From Planctomycetota bacterium (GTDB lineage Bacteria > Planctomycetota > Phycisphaerae > Phycisphaerales > SM1A02), in assembly GCA_003671025.1 (NCBI GenBank), contig QWPW01000006.1, positions 45,083-109,082 of the forward strand: DNA of 64,000 nt, read 5' to 3'. The stretch's first letter is position 1. Each line of letters starts with the position of its first letter. Shown one piece after another: positions 18,122-26,535 of the stretch. The notes below the pieces were generated by a model that saw only the letters and a program-made list of their open reading frames with translations, ran no database searches and was not told the origin of the DNA. The position numbers and the translations under genes were made by a program.

Positions 18122-18353
18122 GGGCGGAAGCGCCCGCGCTCAACACACATCACAAAAATGCGGCGCGCCCCGCGGATATCGCGGGGCGCTGCCTGTCATG
18201 AGCGGGACGGGGTGCTCCTCAGCCACCCCGTCCCACACGGAGTTTTGGAGCCCTGATCGGGGAGGCGTTCCGATACAGGGCCGATCCAAAGTCGAGTCCC
18301 AGTGCGGGGAGTCGAATCTGTCACGGTCGCGGAGTCCCTTACGCGACGGTGAC
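18122..18353. ncRNA. Chain of five hairpins before coaD, candidate structured RNA
   Basis: The 425 bases between the dehydratase and coaD hold no convincing ORF but five clear hairpins: 18122-18135 (GGGCG/CGCCC); 18165-18189 (10-bp perfect stem, GCGCCCCGCG); 18204-18234 (11-bp perfect stem, GGGACGGGGTG); 18244-18290 (TTTGGA + GCCCTGATCGG pairing with CCGATaCAGGGC and TCCAAA, with a bulge and a 3-base interruption); 18320-18353 (GTCACgGTCGCG with CGCGACgGTGAC, one mismatch). I could not match the series to RNase P, tmRNA, SRP RNA, 6S or a known riboswitch. It could be a small RNA, a long leader of coaD, or a 3' structure of the dehydratase operon; either strand is possible. Confidence 0.45.
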
Positions 18354-18474
18354 TTGAATAGAGTGAGTTCCAGCGCGCGCAATGCAAGCGCATGCGTGCG
18401 TGTGTCGCAATTGGGGTGCTCGTCTGCGCAGCCTGTGCGGGTTGCTCGTAGGGCGAGTCCCGTAGGATGCGTTG

Positions 18475-19032
18475 GTGGCACGACATCTTGCGATTTACAC
18501 CGGCTCGTTTGATCCGATCACCCTTGGTCACCTTGATGTGCTTGCGCGCAGTCGAGGGCTGTTCGATGAAGTCGTCGTGGCCATCGGGCGCAATCCCAAT
18601 AAGGAGGCGCTCTTTAGTTTCGACGAGCGTCTCGCGTTGGCGCGGGCGTTGGTGAGCGAGATGCTCGCGAGCAATCCCGTGGGCGCGCAGATTCGCGTCG
18701 AGCATTACACCGGTCTCACCGTGGATTACGCCAAGAGCGTCGGCGCATGCGCCATTGTGCGCGGAATTCGCAACATCACGGATCTCGCGAATGAGTGCCA
18801 ACTCGCGATCACCAATCGTCAAGTCGCCGCGATCGAAACGGTGTTCATCGTGACTGGCGAAAACTTCGCGTACACCAGTTCGAGCCTCATCAAACAGATC
18901 GCGGCGTTGGGCGGTTCGCTCGATTCGCTTTCGAGTTTGGTTCCGCCGTTGGTGATCGAAGCGCTGCGGATCAAACGCGGCGATCGCAGCAATCCGCTGG
19001 GACGTTTGGTGCGCGACGAACTCGTCGAGTGA
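18475..19032 (+). CDS. coaD: Phosphopantetheine adenylyltransferase
   Basis: CoaD joins ATP and 4'-phosphopantetheine to make dephospho-CoA, the next-to-last step of coenzyme A synthesis. The nucleotidyltransferase signature is YTGSFDPITLGHLDVL, with the T/HxGH-type site. Further family segments are VVVAIGRNPNKE, CAIVRGIRNITDLANE and the TSSSLIKQIA segment near the C-terminus. The GTG at 18475 (185 residues) follows AGGA at a suitable distance; a TTG at 18472 is the alternative. Its C-terminus is about 20 residues longer than in E. coli. PanB of the same pathway lies 850 bases downstream. Confidence 0.93.
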   Translation: MARHLAIYTGSFDPITLGHLDVLARSRGLFDEVVVAIGRNPNKEALFSFDERLALARALVSEMLASNPVGAQIRVEHYTGLTVDYAKSVGACAIVRGIRNITDLANECQLAITNRQVAAIETVFIVTGENFAYTSSSLIKQIAALGGSLDSLSSLVPPLVIEALRIKRGDRSNPLGRLVRDELVE

Positions 19033-19128
19033 GCGCAATCAGTGTGCGGCAAGTGCGGCCCAGAAAACGCGCGCACACCGCACCCATGATCGATCGAACG
19101 CGCGACTTCACTCGCTACTCTGCTGCGC

Positions 19129-19812
19129 ATGTCCGCCACTGTTCGCGTCATCTCGCTGGGAACTCTCGCCGCAAATCCTCTGTGGGGAGAACGCGGAGCC
19201 GTGCGTCCGCCGCACGCGACCACTTCACTCATCGTCGCGGGCAAGGTCAAGATTCTTGTTGATCCATCGCTGCCCGCGCAAGCATTGCTGCCGCGACTCG
19301 CCGAGCGTGCGGGCATCGCCTCCAGTGAGATTACCCACGTGTTTCTCACGTGCCTCAATCCGATTCATCGTCGTGGCATCATTGCCTTTGAGCATGCGCA
19401 GTGGCTTGTGTGCGAACGCGAGCGCGAGGCGATCGGCATTCAGCTCATCGCGTCGATCAAAGAAGCGCATGCCGCGGGTGATGAGGATCTGGTGCGCACC
19501 ATTGCGCAAGAAGTCGCGCTGGTCGAGCGCACGGTTGCCGCGCCCGACAAGTTGGCGCAGGGCGTTGATTTGTTTCCACTTCCGGGCGTGACTCCGGGGC
19601 TCGCGGGATTGCTGCTTCCGGGCGCAGGCGCAACCACACTTGTTGCGGGCGACGCGGTGGTCACGGTCGAACATCTCGCGGCTGGACAGGTGATTTCGCC
19701 TTGTTATGACCTCGAAGCCGCGCACGAGAGTTTCAAAGAGGCAGTCGAGATCGCGGACTGGATCGTGTGCGGACGAGACAACATCGTGGCCAATCAAACG
19801 CGAAGATTCTGA
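19129..19812 (+). CDS. Metallo-beta-lactamase-fold protein with a broken metal site
   Basis: The 227-residue protein has the order of strands and helices of MBL-fold hydrolases: VKILVDPSLPAQALLPRLAERAG, then the loop that should hold H-x-H-x-D-H, then an insert, and VAGDAVVTVEHL. The metal motif reads THVFLTCLNPIHRRGI, so the first two His and the Asp are replaced by Cys, Asn and Ile and only the last His remains. Near the C-terminus GRDNIV replaces the usual G-H-D. The Asp of VAGDAV remains. It is therefore probably not a normal two-metal hydrolase and may have kept only a binding role. It stands alone between coaD and panB. Confidence 0.7.
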   Translation: MSATVRVISLGTLAANPLWGERGAVRPPHATTSLIVAGKVKILVDPSLPAQALLPRLAERAGIASSEITHVFLTCLNPIHRRGIIAFEHAQWLVCEREREAIGIQLIASIKEAHAAGDEDLVRTIAQEVALVERTVAAPDKLAQGVDLFPLPGVTPGLAGLLLPGAGATTLVAGDAVVTVEHLAAGQVISPCYDLEAAHESFKEAVEIADWIVCGRDNIVANQTRRF

Positions 19813-19875
19813 GCGACGCGTCCATTCTCGCGCGACGTTTCGCAACGCGGCAACGGTTCTCTATCATGACGATCC

Positions 19876-20850
19876 ATGTCGCGATCTCTGCCTGACGGAC
19901 GACCAATTGCCAGCGGCACTTCGCCTACGAGTGAAGCGCGCGCGCTCACTTCGCCTGCGACAACTCCACCAACATCTCAAGCACAAAACTGGATCGGAGC
20001 CGATCCGCGCGTGGCGCCAGTCACATTGCGCACGCTGCAACGCGCGATGCGTGAGCGCAAGACCTTCGCATGTTTGACCTGTTACGACGCGACCACCGCG
20101 CGTTGGCTCGAGCGCGCCGGCGTGCCCGTGTTGCTGGTAGGCGACACCGCGGCCGAGATGATTCTCGGATTTCCCAACACCCTTCATGCGCCGCTTGATT
20201 TTCTGATCTTGCTCACTGCCGCGGTCAAACGCGGCGCGCCGCGCACCTTGGTCATGGCCGACATGCCCTTCATGAGTTACCAAGTCAGCGACAGCGAAGG
20301 CGTGCGCAACGCGGGCCGATTCATGACCGAGGGAATGTGCGACGCGGTCAAACTTGAGGTTGATGCGTCATTCGCTCCGCTGGTGCAACTGATGACGCGC
20401 GCGGGTGTGCCCGTAGTCGCACACATCGGCTCGCGGCCGCAGCACGCCAAGCAAATCGGCGGATACATCGCGGCGGGAAAGACCGCGGAAAGCGCGCTCA
20501 AGATTCTCGACGACGCCGACGCGATGCTCGCGGCGGGCGCGTCGATGCTGCTCGTTGAAGCGACGCCGATTGAAGTCACGCAGGAAATCGTGCGTCGCGC
20601 GCAGGTGCCGGTCATCGGCTGCGGCGCGGGCGTTGGCTGTCATGGGCAGGTGGTGGTCACTCACGACCTTCTCGGGCTCAGCGATCGCCAGCCGCCATTT
20701 GCGCAACCACTTCTGGCGATGGGAAAGCAGCTCACCGAGATGGCCGATAGTTGGAAAGAGCGCGTCGCCAACGGCGAGCTCGGAGAACACCCGTATGCGT
20801 TGAGCGATGAGCAACGCGCTGATTTTTTGCGGCGAATCGGTCGCGACTGA
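19876..20850 (+). CDS. panB: 3-methyl-2-oxobutanoate hydroxymethyltransferase
   Basis: PanB adds a hydroxymethyl group to alpha-ketoisovalerate to form ketopantoate, the first step to pantothenate and CoA. Family parts are clear: FACLTCYDATTARWLERAG, metal-binding Asp in LLVGDTAAEM and VMADMPFMSY, Glu in AVKLEVD, and the catalytic Glu in LLVEATPIEV, then IGCGAGVGCHGQVVVTHDLLG. An N-terminal Ser/Thr/Pro-rich extension of about 45 residues precedes the core; a later start is possible, but no better in-frame start with a ribosome site is obvious. It may share a CoA-supply role with coaD nearby. Confidence 0.92.
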   Translation: MSRSLPDGRPIASGTSPTSEARALTSPATTPPTSQAQNWIGADPRVAPVTLRTLQRAMRERKTFACLTCYDATTARWLERAGVPVLLVGDTAAEMILGFPNTLHAPLDFLILLTAAVKRGAPRTLVMADMPFMSYQVSDSEGVRNAGRFMTEGMCDAVKLEVDASFAPLVQLMTRAGVPVVAHIGSRPQHAKQIGGYIAAGKTAESALKILDDADAMLAAGASMLLVEATPIEVTQEIVRRAQVPVIGCGAGVGCHGQVVVTHDLLGLSDRQPPFAQPLLAMGKQLTEMADSWKERVANGELGEHPYALSDEQRADFLRRIGRD

Positions 20851-21075
20851 ACACGGCTGAACATCACTGAACATGGCCGAGCCGCGATTCGCTCGCGACT
20901 TTGGGTACGACAGGCACAGGGAAGCGCGCGTGAGATTGCCGTCCATCGATCAACGATGTCGTGCAACCGCCGCCGCGCACGAGCGAATGAATCGTCGCCG
21001 AGGATTGGTTGCAATCGCGAGTACGCCGTTGCGTCCACGCCAACGAAACTCTGCCATCGAATGCGAACCAATGCC

Positions 21076-22665
21076 ATGTCGAACTTCACTCACGTCGGTC
21101 CTGGTCTTGTCGTTCTCGCGGCCGCGTCACTGGCGCTGATCGCTGCGCCGTTGTGCATTCGCCGCGCAAACGATGCGCAGGCCGATGCCAACATCGCGTT
21201 CGCCTCGCAAGTGTTGGCGCGTCCGACGGTGATGGCTTCGGTGCGCTCCTCTGACGCCACTTCCACGCGCGTCGCTCTGGCGGCGCCTCCGAGCAACGAG
21301 GTCGAATCGGGATTGACGCTGCTGGAACAGTTCAATCGCGCCAATCGCGCCATCGCCAAACTTGTCGAGCCCAGTGTGGTGCACGTGAGCACGCTGGTCG
21401 CGGAATCGGGTGCGCAGGGCGGCGCGCCGATGGGCGCGTACGGATCGAGCGGCTCCGGTTGGATTTGGGATGAAGATGGGCACATCGTCACCAACGCGCA
21501 TGTGGTCGAAGGCGCCGAGCGCTTGCAAGTGCAGATGTTCGACGGCGAACTGCGCCCGGCGGAATTGGTGGGACTCGATCTGCGCACCGACATCGCGGTG
21601 ATCAAAGTGGCCAGTGGAGGTATGCGCGCGTCACTGCGCGGCGACTCGGGCAAGCTCGAGCAGGGCGATCTTGTGTACGCGTTCGGTTCACCGTTTGACT
21701 TTCGTTTTTCGATGTCGAGCGGAATCGTTTCCGGTCTCGGCCGCAGCGCAGGACTGGCCGACGTCGATTACGAGAACTTCATTCAGACCGACGCCGCGAT
21801 CAATCCGGGAAACTCCGGCGGTCCACTCACCGACATTCGCGGTCGCGTCATCGGCATGAACACCGCCATTGCCACCGGTCGCGGCAACACCGTCGGTCAA
21901 GGCCAGTTCGCTGGGATTGGCCTGGCAATCCCCATGTCCATGATCGAATCGGTGGTGTCGCAACTCATTGAGACGGGTGAAGTGCGCAAGGGGTTTCTCG
22001 GCGTGACCGTGGTGTCGCTCGATCAAGCGCGCTTCAACGCGCAGGCGTTTCCCAACTTCGCTCCCGCGGCAGCACACTTCAAAGGCGACGGTGCGGTGGT
22101 CGGCGCGGTGTCAGCAGGGTCACCTGCAGACAAGTCGGGGTTTCGCGAGGGTGATGTCATCGTTTCTATCGATGGTCAAAAAATAGTCGGTGAAACCGCG
22201 GTGCCTGCGATCGTGTCCTCGCGTCGTCCCGGAGATGAAGTGCGCTTTGAGCTTTGGCGCGGCAGCAGCGATGGCGTCGGCGCGCAAGTCGAAATCGTGA
22301 CCAAACTGGGACAACTCGACATGGGCATGCGCGTGGCCTTTGATGTGCCCGCGATACTTGCGCGCGCGGGCATCGTTTCATTCGCCACCGCGACCAGCGA
22401 ACGCGCGAGCAAACTGTCGGTTCCCTTTCGTCGCGGCGTGATCATCGAAAGTCTGCAAGAGGGCTCGGAGCTTTCGGGGATGTTGAGCGCGGGTGCGGCG
22501 ATCACCGGCGTCTTCGATCAGAACGTGGGCTCAGTCGACGAGTTGTATGCGCGCCTCGCACGCGTGTTCCCTGCGGGCGGACGATTTCGCCGCAGCGAGT
22601 TTCCGCTCACGGTGACCCAACCCGATGGCAGCGTGGTGGCGATTCTGATTTCGCTTCGGCGCTGA
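21076..22665 (+). CDS. HtrA/DegP-type periplasmic serine protease with two PDZ domains
   Basis: An S1C (trypsin-fold) protease that would degrade or check misfolded envelope proteins. A membrane anchor or signal (VVLAAASLALIAAPLCI) follows the start. The triad is His in VTNAHVVEG, Asp in LRTDIAVIKV and Ser in PGNSGGPLTD. A first PDZ domain follows (RKGFLGVTVV ... FREGDVIVSIDGQKI) and a second, weaker one lies at the C-terminus (RRGVIIESLQEGSEL ... AITGVFDQNVGSVDELYARL). The ATG at 21076 is chosen (529 residues); an ATG at 21061 or the track start at 20956 would lengthen a polar N-terminus. The 225 bases before it carry short CTGAACA repeats but no gene. Confidence 0.9.
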   Translation: MSNFTHVGPGLVVLAAASLALIAAPLCIRRANDAQADANIAFASQVLARPTVMASVRSSDATSTRVALAAPPSNEVESGLTLLEQFNRANRAIAKLVEPSVVHVSTLVAESGAQGGAPMGAYGSSGSGWIWDEDGHIVTNAHVVEGAERLQVQMFDGELRPAELVGLDLRTDIAVIKVASGGMRASLRGDSGKLEQGDLVYAFGSPFDFRFSMSSGIVSGLGRSAGLADVDYENFIQTDAAINPGNSGGPLTDIRGRVIGMNTAIATGRGNTVGQGQFAGIGLAIPMSMIESVVSQLIETGEVRKGFLGVTVVSLDQARFNAQAFPNFAPAAAHFKGDGAVVGAVSAGSPADKSGFREGDVIVSIDGQKIVGETAVPAIVSSRRPGDEVRFELWRGSSDGVGAQVEIVTKLGQLDMGMRVAFDVPAILARAGIVSFATATSERASKLSVPFRRGVIIESLQEGSELSGMLSAGAAITGVFDQNVGSVDELYARLARVFPAGGRFRRSEFPLTVTQPDGSVVAILISLRR

Positions 22666-22761
22666 CATCGAAGGGTGAATGCGCTCGCGGCTGTGCGAGT
22701 GCCATGTCGTCGGTTAGCATCGCGACGCTCGTTCGTTTCACGCTCGCGGCTCATCGCTGAC

Positions 22762-23622
22762 ATGACTGCTTCACTTAACAAACACGATCAACCGATTCTG
22801 CTTGAGGTCAACAACCTCAAGACCTGGTTTCCCATTCGTCGCGGACTTCTGCAACGCACAGTGGGACATGTGAAGGCCGTCGATGACGTGAGCTTTCATG
22901 TGCGTCGCGGCGAGACACTGGGACTGGTTGGCGAATCCGGTTGCGGCAAGACCACCGTTGGCCGCACCTTGCTGCGATTGATTCCAAACTCTGGTGGAAG
23001 CGTGCGCTTTGATGGAGTCGATGTCTTCGGCGCGGGTGCGTTGCAACTGCGCGGCTTGCGTCGGCAGATGCAGATCATCTTTCAGGATCCCGGTGGCAGC
23101 CTCAATCCGCGCATGCGCGTGGGCAACATCATCGGCGAGCCACTCGAAGTGCATGGCATCACGAGTGGTGACGAGACTCGCGTGCGAGTCGAAGAGTTGC
23201 TGGTGAAGTGCGGGTTGTGGAAGCAAGCGGCTGATCGCTATCCCCACGAATTCAGCGGCGGGCAACGACAGCGCATTGGCATTGCCCGCGCGCTCTCGCT
23301 CAATCCGCGACTCATCGTGTGCGACGAACCAACCAGCGCGCTTGATGTTTCGATTCAATCGCAGATCCTCAATTTGCTCGCGGATTTGCAGCAAGAAATG
23401 GGTCTCTCGTACTTGTTCATCTCCCATGACATGGCGGTGATTCATCACATCTGTGATCGCATCGCGGTGATGTACAACGGCAAGATTGTCGAAGCGGGTT
23501 CGCGCGACGAAATCATCGGTAACCCGCAACACGAGTACACCCGCGCGCTGTTGTCGGCCGTGCCTGAGGCGGATCCGCGTGGCAAGAAGCAGCGCGTCAA
23601 GCCGGAAAACGCGCGGATGTGA
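22762..23622 (+). CDS. Oligopeptide/dipeptide-type ABC transporter ATP-binding protein (OppF/DppF-like)
   Basis: An ATPase subunit of a peptide- or nickel-type importer. Visible motifs: Walker [17 protein letters not shown]-loop [14 protein letters not shown], signature [15 protein letters not shown], Walker [13 protein letters not shown] and switch His in FISHDMAVI. The C-terminal [15 protein letters not shown] is the OppF-type tail that follows the nucleotide-binding domain. The start is the ATG at 22762; 29 residues of the track ORF before it look non-coding. No permease or binding-protein gene is next to it, so the rest of the transporter must be elsewhere. Confidence 0.88.
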   Translation: MTASLNKHDQPILLEVNNLKTWFPIRRGLLQRTVGHVKAVDDVSFHVRRGETLGLVGESGCGKTTVGRTLLRLIPNSGGSVRFDGVDVFGAGALQLRGLRRQMQIIFQDPGGSLNPRMRVGNIIGEPLEVHGITSGDETRVRVEELLVKCGLWKQAADRYPHEFSGGQRQRIGIARALSLNPRLIVCDEPTSALDVSIQSQILNLLADLQQEMGLSYLFISHDMAVIHHICDRIAVMYNGKIVEAGSRDEIIGNPQHEYTRALLSAVPEADPRGKKQRVKPENARM

Positions 23623-24137
23623 TGAGCGCGCTACTCTTGCCCATCATGCGCGGCAATAAAGTTTTTTGGGTCCTCATGCTGGCGTTCGTGATTCCTGCAA
23701 TTGGATTCACCATTATCGCGTGGCGCGTCGTGGGACAAGTGCGCCGCGATGCGTTCGTCACCGACGCGCGCCTGCGCGAACTGGCGTGGAGCGTGCTCGC
23801 CTACGCCGATGAGGCCAACGCGTTTCCTGTTTCCGAAGCGGAGTTGCGTGCGTTTACCAGCGCGCCGACCGGAGTTCCCGCGACGCTGCGCATGCCCGTA
23901 CTTGAGGTCGGCGCGGTGGCCGTTGCAACTGGCTACCCACTGACGCGCGTGGAAGTCACCAGTGCGATTCCCGCGCCCACGCTCGACGAATCGCTCAAGG
24001 AAATCGAAGTCGAGTGGCCCACCGCGCGCGATGTGCAGCCGATCTTTCGCTCCAAGGGCAAGGCCACGCTGCACGGAACTTCGCCCAGCGTCGGCGAGTG
24101 GTTGTACGCGATGGCGCAGCGCATTCGCGCGCGCTAG
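23622..24137 (+). CDS. Hypothetical membrane-anchored protein
   Basis: A 171-residue protein I do not recognise. It has one N-terminal membrane helix (KVFWVLMLAFVIPAIGFTIIAW), then a short helical and polar region with ELAWSVLAYADEANAFPVSEAELRAF, which loosely recalls the start of pseudopilin-like or DUF domains after a single anchor. It begins at the stop of the ABC ATPase gene (GTG at 23619 or ATG at 23622), so it is probably translated from the same message. thyX follows 53 bases later. Confidence 0.6.
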   Translation: MSALLLPIMRGNKVFWVLMLAFVIPAIGFTIIAWRVVGQVRRDAFVTDARLRELAWSVLAYADEANAFPVSEAELRAFTSAPTGVPATLRMPVLEVGAVAVATGYPLTRVEVTSAIPAPTLDESLKEIEVEWPTARDVQPIFRSKGKATLHGTSPSVGEWLYAMAQRIRAR

Positions 24138-24190
24138 AAAGCCTCGCGAAATCGCGCGCGAGTCCCGCGCCGTTGCGCTAGATTCTGCGC

Positions 24191-25084
24191 ATGTCCGATG
24201 CTCCTGCTGCCGCGCCCGTGTTGATCGAGAAGTCGCTGCCCACAACCGAAATGGTTGATTGCATGCTCGGCGCCAGTCGCTGGAATATCCCCATTCACGA
24301 GCATGGCTTCATCGCCCTCGTCGATTGCATGCCGCGCCTCGTTCCGCAAGGACAAACCGCCGACTGCGCCATCGTGCAATCGGCGCGCGTGAGTTACGGC
24401 GAGGGCACCAAGCATGTCAGTGAAGATCGCGGTTTGGTGCGCTATCTCATGCGTCACCATCACTCGACGCCGTTTGAAATGGTGGAGTTCAAGTTCCACA
24501 TCGCGATGCCGATCTTCATCGCGCGCCAGTGGATTCGCCATCGCACTGCGAACGTGAACGAATACTCCGCGCGCTATTCGATCATGCCTGATCGCTTCTA
24601 TCGCCCCGATGTGGAGAGCGTGCGCAAGCAATCGAAGTCCAATCGGCAAGGCGGCGAAGGTCCCATCGACAGCGGAACCGCCGAGGAGTTCCTCAAACTA
24701 CTCGACGACGCAGAGAGCCACTACCAGCGCTACATCGATCTCACCGAGCGCGGCGTTGCGCGTGAACTCGCGCGCGCGGCGTTGCCCGTGAGCGTCTACA
24801 CCGAGTGGTATTGGAAGTGCGACTTGCACAACATCTTCCACTTCCTCGCGCTGCGCATGGATCCGCACGCGCAAATCGAGATTCAAGATTACGCGCGCGC
24901 GATGTATGAGCTCATCAAACCAATCGCTCCCGTTGCCTGCGAAGCATTCGAGGACTATCGATTGCACTCGATGCACTTGACTGGTCTTGAGATCGAAGCG
25001 ATTCGCAGCGGCGCGCCACTCGCGACTGAAAACAAGCGTGAAACAGCGGAATGGGACGCAAAGAAGGCGCGGCTTGGTCTGTGA
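24191..25084 (+). CDS. thyX: FAD-dependent thymidylate synthase
   Basis: ThyX makes dTMP from dUMP with methylenetetrahydrofolate and FAD/NADPH. The signature RHRTANVNEYSARY (R-H-R-x7-S) lies near residue 116. Other family parts are RYLMRHHHSTPFEMVEFKF and the C-terminal half with ARAALPVSVYTEWYWKCDLHNIFHFLALR. The 297-residue length is at the upper end for ThyX, with ~30 extra N-terminal residues. It ends opposite the HAD-like gene, with a shared hairpin between them. Confidence 0.95.
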   Translation: MSDAPAAAPVLIEKSLPTTEMVDCMLGASRWNIPIHEHGFIALVDCMPRLVPQGQTADCAIVQSARVSYGEGTKHVSEDRGLVRYLMRHHHSTPFEMVEFKFHIAMPIFIARQWIRHRTANVNEYSARYSIMPDRFYRPDVESVRKQSKSNRQGGEGPIDSGTAEEFLKLLDDAESHYQRYIDLTERGVARELARAALPVSVYTEWYWKCDLHNIFHFLALRMDPHAQIEIQDYARAMYELIKPIAPVACEAFEDYRLHSMHLTGLEIEAIRSGAPLATENKRETAEWDAKKARLGL

Positions 25085-25111
25085 GTTTGGATTCTGAGTT
25101 GAGTCGGCGAA

Positions 25112-25133
25112 GTGAGCGTGGGTTCACGCTCAC
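25112..25133. terminator. Hairpin between convergent thyX and HAD-like gene
   Basis: GTGAGCGTG (25112-25120) pairs perfectly with CACGCTCAC (25125-25133) around a GGTT loop. It lies 28 bases past the thyX stop and overlaps the last codons of the opposing gene. There is no long T-run, so efficiency is unclear; the position suits a two-way terminator. Confidence 0.45.
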
Positions 25134-25837
25134 GCGATTTCGCTGAGGCATGCAATCGTCGCATCCGACTTGGGCGCAGGCGTGCCGGCCACAAGAAGCG
25201 CAATCGAACGAGCGCCCGCGTTCGCGGCAGCAACAGCTCCCGCAGCGCAATCGTCGATGAGCACGATGTGATTCGCGTCGGTGATGCCGAGCACGCGTTG
25301 CACTTCGAAGAGCCCCCACGGCGCGGGAGCGGGCGCGCATGTTTCATCGGCAGTGATGATTGCATCGAGCGGAATACCTGCGGCAACCAGCGCATCCAGT
25401 TGGGGTGCGAGCAATCTGCGCGAAGTGCAGCAGACGACGGCGGTCTTGATGCCGCGGTCATGCAATCGGCGAATCGCCGCGCACGCTTCCGCGTTTGGTG
25501 TGCTTGCAATTTGCGCCGCCGCGAGCAGACGCGGCTCGAGATAGGCCATCATCACGTCAAGGTCCGATTCGGTCACCCATCGATGATGGTGGCATCGATA
25601 GGCCTCGGCGATGCGCGCCGTCGAGAACACGCGTTCCAATTGTGGTCGTCCTGTGGGTCCGCGCGAAGCCGTGAGTTCCGCGTCGGTGACTTCAACACCC
25701 CAATGCGCCAATGTGTCGCGAATCGCCTGATGAATCGCCGTGCGCCCCGCGTCATAGAGCACGCCATGCCACGAAAACACAATCGCCTCGGCGTTGCGCA
25801 GCACATCGTTGGTTCGGTCAGTGTCTGGTCGCGTCAT
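25130..25837 (-). CDS. HAD-superfamily protein lacking the nucleophilic Asp
   Basis: The 235-residue protein follows the phosphonoacetaldehyde hydrolase branch of HAD proteins: IVFSWHGVLYDAG at the N-terminus, a helical cap, CCTSRR as motif II, APAPWGLFEVQRVLGI, and the acidic motif HIVLIDDCAAGAVAAANAGA. In active family members the first motif is FDWAGT, with Asp as nucleophile; here the residue is Ser (FSWHGV). The usual cap Lys is not obvious either. It may thus be inactive as a phosphatase or act as a binding protein. The ATG at 25837 is preferred over the track start at 25915. Confidence 0.68.
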   Translation of the reverse strand: MTRPDTDRTNDVLRNAEAIVFSWHGVLYDAGRTAIHQAIRDTLAHWGVEVTDAELTASRGPTGRPQLERVFSTARIAEAYRCHHHRWVTESDLDVMMAYLEPRLLAAAQIASTPNAEACAAIRRLHDRGIKTAVVCCTSRRLLAPQLDALVAAGIPLDAIITADETCAPAPAPWGLFEVQRVLGITDANHIVLIDDCAAGAVAAANAGARSIALLVAGTPAPKSDATIACLSEIA

Positions 25838-25961
25838 GGTTTGATCGCACACTGCAAACGGTTGGTCGCCGGCGGAACATCGGCGGAGTTCTGCGGCGCA
25901 CGCGCGCTGCGTCAAGGCGTCGTTGATTCATACGCATCAACTCGCACTCATTCGCATCCAT

Positions 25962-26435
25962 TCACATCGGCTTGTTCAACTGCGCCAAATCGAGTTCGCG
26001 TTCGGTCGGAATCGAAACCAGTCCGATCAGCGGCGCGTCGGGCGCGGTTTGAATCTGCGTCAGACGAATCGGAGTCGGCGGGTAGTAACGCAACAGCCCT
26101 CCAGGGAAAGGACCCTCTCCGCGCACATCCCAGAATTCGTTGAGCGGAATCGTCAGCGTCTCACCGGCAGCAAGTTGTTTGGCGTGATGGAGGTAGCGTT
26201 GATTGAGCCAGATGTCGATCTCGGTCCACGATTCGACGGAGGCGTTCACGATGATCATCGCTTCGCCGTCGTTGAAGACTTGGATTCCCTCGGCGATGCG
26301 CTGAGTAAGTTGGAAGGGATACGGCCGCGTGGCCTTGGTTGGATCCGAAGGCAACGACTCGCATCCGCACGCCGACATGATCACGCCCGCCGTGAGGGCT
26401 GCGCAAAGAAGCGGCGTTACAACAGGAATTCGCAT
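25962..26435 (-). CDS. Hypothetical lipoprotein
   Basis: A 157-residue protein with a lipoprotein signal: hydrophobic start VVTPLLCAALTAGVIMSACGC, where the Cys of MSAC is the probable lipidation site. The mature part has beta-strand-like segments (EAMIIVNASVESWTEIDIWLN, IGLVSIPTERELDLAQL) and no motif I recognise. It lies 100 bases downstream of the phosphohexomutase gene on the same strand. The start at 26435 puts the signal at the N-terminus; the track start at 26525 does not. Confidence 0.62.
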   Translation of the reverse strand: MRIPVVTPLLCAALTAGVIMSACGCESLPSDPTKATRPYPFQLTQRIAEGIQVFNDGEAMIIVNASVESWTEIDIWLNQRYLHHAKQLAAGETLTIPLNEFWDVRGEGPFPGGLLRYYPPTPIRLTQIQTAPDAPLIGLVSIPTERELDLAQLNKPM

Positions 26436-26535
26436 CGGCGGAATGTAGCACTTCATCGTGTGGGCGCGTCGCGAGCAGTCGTGCGCGAGCGTTGCGATGA
26501 AGGAGCGGTGCACGGATCTCGTCACGCGCGACGCA

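Noticed and set aside
18300-18330. GTCGAGTCCC / AGTCGAATC, which recalls a tRNA T-loop
   Set aside because: No acceptor stem, anticodon arm or D-arm can be built around it.
18140-18481. Minus-strand ORF of 113 residues over the hairpin region
   Set aside because: Pro/Arg/Thr-rich with no start signal and no family likeness; the region is dominated by palindromes.
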